From positions 1 to 5,733 of the forward strand of contig DATGZD010000091.1 in NCBI GenBank assembly GCA_035297385.1: DNA of 5,733 bases, written 5' to 3'. The DNA comes from UBA11855 sp035297385. Its GTDB lineage: Archaea; Thermoproteota; Bathyarchaeia; Bathyarchaeales; Bathycorpusculaceae. This document shows, piece by piece, positions 3,912-5,733 of this stretch; the stretch's first letter is position 1; each line of letters begins with the position of its first letter. Made by a program: the position numbers and the translations under genes. A model generated the notes under the pieces. That model did not search any database, was not told where the DNA came from, and was given only the letters and a program-made list of their open reading frames with translations.

Positions 3912-5733
3912 ATGGTAATTGAGAGTATAAATTGGATGGCAGGCGGTGCTCAAGGTAGTGGTGTAGATGCAGCGGCAACAATTTTTGGTCGAGCCTGCGG
4001 TTATGGCGGCATCTATGTATTCGGTAGAAGAGAATACCATTCTAACATTAAGGGATTACACAGTTACTTCCACTTACGATTAGCAAAACAAGAGATCCTA
4101 GCAAATGTGAATGATGTTGATTTGTTAGCTGCGTTTGATGCTGAAACTGTTGTGAGGCACATAGAGGAAGTTGTTCCTGAAGGAGGTATAATTGTTGATT
4201 CAGTGAATATGGGAGTAAAAGTGCTCGATATTCCGACATTACCGCCAGAATTTAAGGTACAACTTCAGGAATTCACGAAGGAAAATGGCGTTGGAGAAAC
4301 ATTAAAAGATTTTCTGGATTATGCTAAGAAAAAGGGCGTTAAGATTTTTCCTGTTCCCTATAGAGCAATATTAAGCAATGTAGGAAAAGCCTTGGAAATT
4401 TCGCAGCTGAGTATGATCACACGAATGATAAACGTGTTAACTATTGGCGTTTCTTTTGCGTTACTCGATTATGATAAGGATCTTGTGGAAGGCGCGATAA
4501 GAGCGACGTTCAAGAAGAAAGTTGCTGATATGAATATCGTTGCGTTGAACCAAGCGTACGATTTTGCTAAAAAAACTTTCAAAAATAACTTCAAACATAG
4601 ACTTGAAAGATTAGATGCGAGGGAAGAGCGAATCTTTCTTACAGGAAATCAAGCTGTAGCGATGGGTAAGGTCTTAGGTGGATGCCGAGTTCAAACCTAC
4701 TATCCTATCACACCTGCAGCTGACGAAAGTGAATATTTAGAAGCTCACGAAATTCTCAAAACTCATCGTGAAGATGAAGCCATCATCGTCATTCAAACAG
4801 AGGATGAAATTGCAGCCATAAACTCCGCTTCAGGCGCTTGCTTAGCAGGAGCGCGAGCCGCCACATCAACGTCAGGCCCAGGATTCTCGTTGATGGCTGA
4901 AGGGTTAAGCTGGGCAGGAAATGATGAGGTGCCAGTTGTTATCACATATTACCAACGTGGCGGTCCTGCCACTGGCTTACCTACGCGTCATGGACAAGGG
5001 GATTTACGATTTGCCATGCACGCTGGACATGGGGAATTTCCAAGAATAATCCTCGCCTCAGGTGACATTAAAGAAGCCTTCTATGATGCAGCCAAAGTGT
5101 TTAATTTAGCAGAGAAATATCAAATGCCCGTAATTCATTTGATTGATAAAGCTATGGCAAATTGCTCGCAAACTTACCCTGTCTTCGATTATGGAGATTT
5201 TAAGATTGACCGAGGCAATTTCGTTACTGAAAAAGACTTAGAAGGCAAAGAGTATAAACGATTCCAATTTACAGAATCGGGCATCAGTCCACGAGCAGCT
5301 TTAGGCACAAAGAATGTAGTGATGTGGTACACAGGTGATGAACATAACGAGTCAGGACATATTAGTGAAGAACCATTGAATCGACGTTTGATGGTGGAGA
5401 AACGAATGAAGAAGCTTGATCTTGTCGATAAAGAGGTCACAGCAGAGGATAAAATGAATTATTATGGTGATACAGAATCAGAGAATATCGTTATCAGTTG
5501 GGGTTCACCAAAGGGTGCAATAATAGAATCTATCAATATGCTAAAGGAGGAAGGCTTAAGCCTAGGCTTTCTGCAGATGCGTTTGCTTAATCCTCTACCA
5601 GTGGAACTCGTAAAGCGTAGATTAGCAGGCAAGAAACTAATCATTGACTTGGAACACAATCACAATGCACAACTGGGCGGAGTAATAAAGGAAGAAACTG
5701 GAATCAGTCCTAACTATTACATCCTCAAGTATA
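3912..5733 (+). CDS. 2-oxoacid:ferredoxin oxidoreductase, fused gamma-alpha subunit (3' end beyond window)
   Basis: The frame stays open for 607 codons to the window edge. The enzyme oxidatively decarboxylates 2-oxoacids (pyruvate, 2-oxoglutarate or similar) with CoA and thiamine diphosphate, reducing ferredoxin in the cytosol. Residues 1 to about 200 are the gamma domain, with GGAQGSGVDAAATIFG (11-26) and REYHSNIKGLHSYF (40-53). A linker of about 40 residues leads to the alpha domain. That contains the YPITP motif (264-268) followed by DESEY, GPATGLPTRHGQGDL (351-365), TGDEHNESGHISEEPLNR (474-491) and ISWGSPKGA (528-536). This order matches the two-subunit Sulfolobus-type enzyme, which has a fused subunit of roughly 630 residues and a separate beta subunit that binds thiamine diphosphate and the iron-sulfur cluster. 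The start fits the family N-terminus, although only a weak AGGT (3893-3896) precedes it. R359 in GLPTR may correspond to the arginine that holds the substrate carboxylate; that is inferred from motif position. Substrate choice cannot be decided. The sequence continues past the window, probably for only a few dozen residues. Confidence 0.95.
   Translation, partial: MVIESINWMAGGAQGSGVDAAATIFGRACGYGGIYVFGRREYHSNIKGLHSYFHLRLAKQEILANVNDVDLLAAFDAETVVRHIEEVVPEGGIIVDSVNMGVKVLDIPTLPPEFKVQLQEFTKENGVGETLKDFLDYAKKKGVKIFPVPYRAILSNVGKALEISQLSMITRMINVLTIGVSFALLDYDKDLVEGAIRATFKKKVADMNIVALNQAYDFAKKTFKNNFKHRLERLDAREERIFLTGNQAVAMGKVLGGCRVQTYYPITPAADESEYLEAHEILKTHREDEAIIVIQTEDEIAAINSASGACLAGARAATSTSGPGFSLMAEGLSWAGNDEVPVVITYYQRGGPATGLPTRHGQGDLRFAMHAGHGEFPRIILASGDIKEAFYDAAKVFNLAEKYQMPVIHLIDKAMANCSQTYPVFDYGDFKIDRGNFVTEKDLEGKEYKRFQFTESGISPRAALGTKNVVMWYTGDEHNESGHISEEPLNRRLMVEKRMKKLDLVDKEVTAEDKMNYYGDTESENIVISWGSPKGAIIESINMLKEEGLSLGFLQMRLLNPLPVELVKRRLAGKKLIIDLEHNHNAQLGGVIKEETGISPNYYILKY

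Noticed and set aside
4048..4239. Minus-strand open frame of 63 codons.
   Set aside because: It is antisense to the gamma domain of the oxidoreductase and shows no motif.
5189..5659. Two minus-strand open frames (5189-5440 and 5462-5659).
   Set aside because: Both lie antisense within the alpha domain, which is continuous and conserved on the + strand.
1..5733. tRNA, rRNA, CRISPR arrays, insertion sequences, toxin-antitoxin or defence genes.
   Set aside because: No cloverleaf, spaced direct repeats, transposase motifs or terminal repeats were seen on either strand; the gaps between genes are all under 120 bases.

Overview
The window looks like archaeal chromosome with moderately low GC (high-AT by eye). 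All six genes I can support lie on the + strand and are separated by short gaps of about 50 to 110 bases. The archaeal origin is inferred from three proteins: a tryptophanyl-tRNA synthetase of the archaeal/eukaryotic type, a type II methionine aminopeptidase of the short archaeal form, and a 2-oxoacid:ferredoxin oxidoreductase subunit in which the gamma and alpha domains are fused, as in the Sulfolobus enzyme. Shine-Dalgarno (SD)-like GAGG/GGAGG stretches and AT-rich boxes upstream of several genes fit this. An uncultured TACK-type lineage such as Bathyarchaeia would be a reasonable guess, but the sequence alone does not settle it.

Layout: bases 1-167 hold no supportable gene, only a possible promoter. 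Then come trpS (168-1274), a flavin-reductase-like FMN-binding protein (1349-1900), map (2013-2918), an all-helical HEAT/ARM-like protein of unknown function (3007-3657), a 45-residue cysteine-rich protein with a TTG start (3724-3861), and the fused gamma-alpha oxidoreductase subunit (3912 to the window edge, unfinished).

The first and third genes are housekeeping functions: charging tRNA-Trp and removing the initiator methionine. The flavoprotein and the 2-oxoacid oxidoreductase belong to redox metabolism, the latter passing electrons from CoA-dependent 2-oxoacid oxidation to ferredoxin; its beta subunit is expected just downstream. A hairpin directly followed by a TATA-like box after map suggests that the HEAT-like gene starts a new transcript. 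That transcript may extend through the cysteine-rich gene into the oxidoreductase.

The most unusual element is the cysteine-rich mini-protein. It has nine cysteines in 45 residues, eight of them in two tandem copies of a CxxCGE...NCxC module. I see no complete defence or mobile system here. The best candidates for something undescribed are this mini-protein and its position next to the oxidoreductase.
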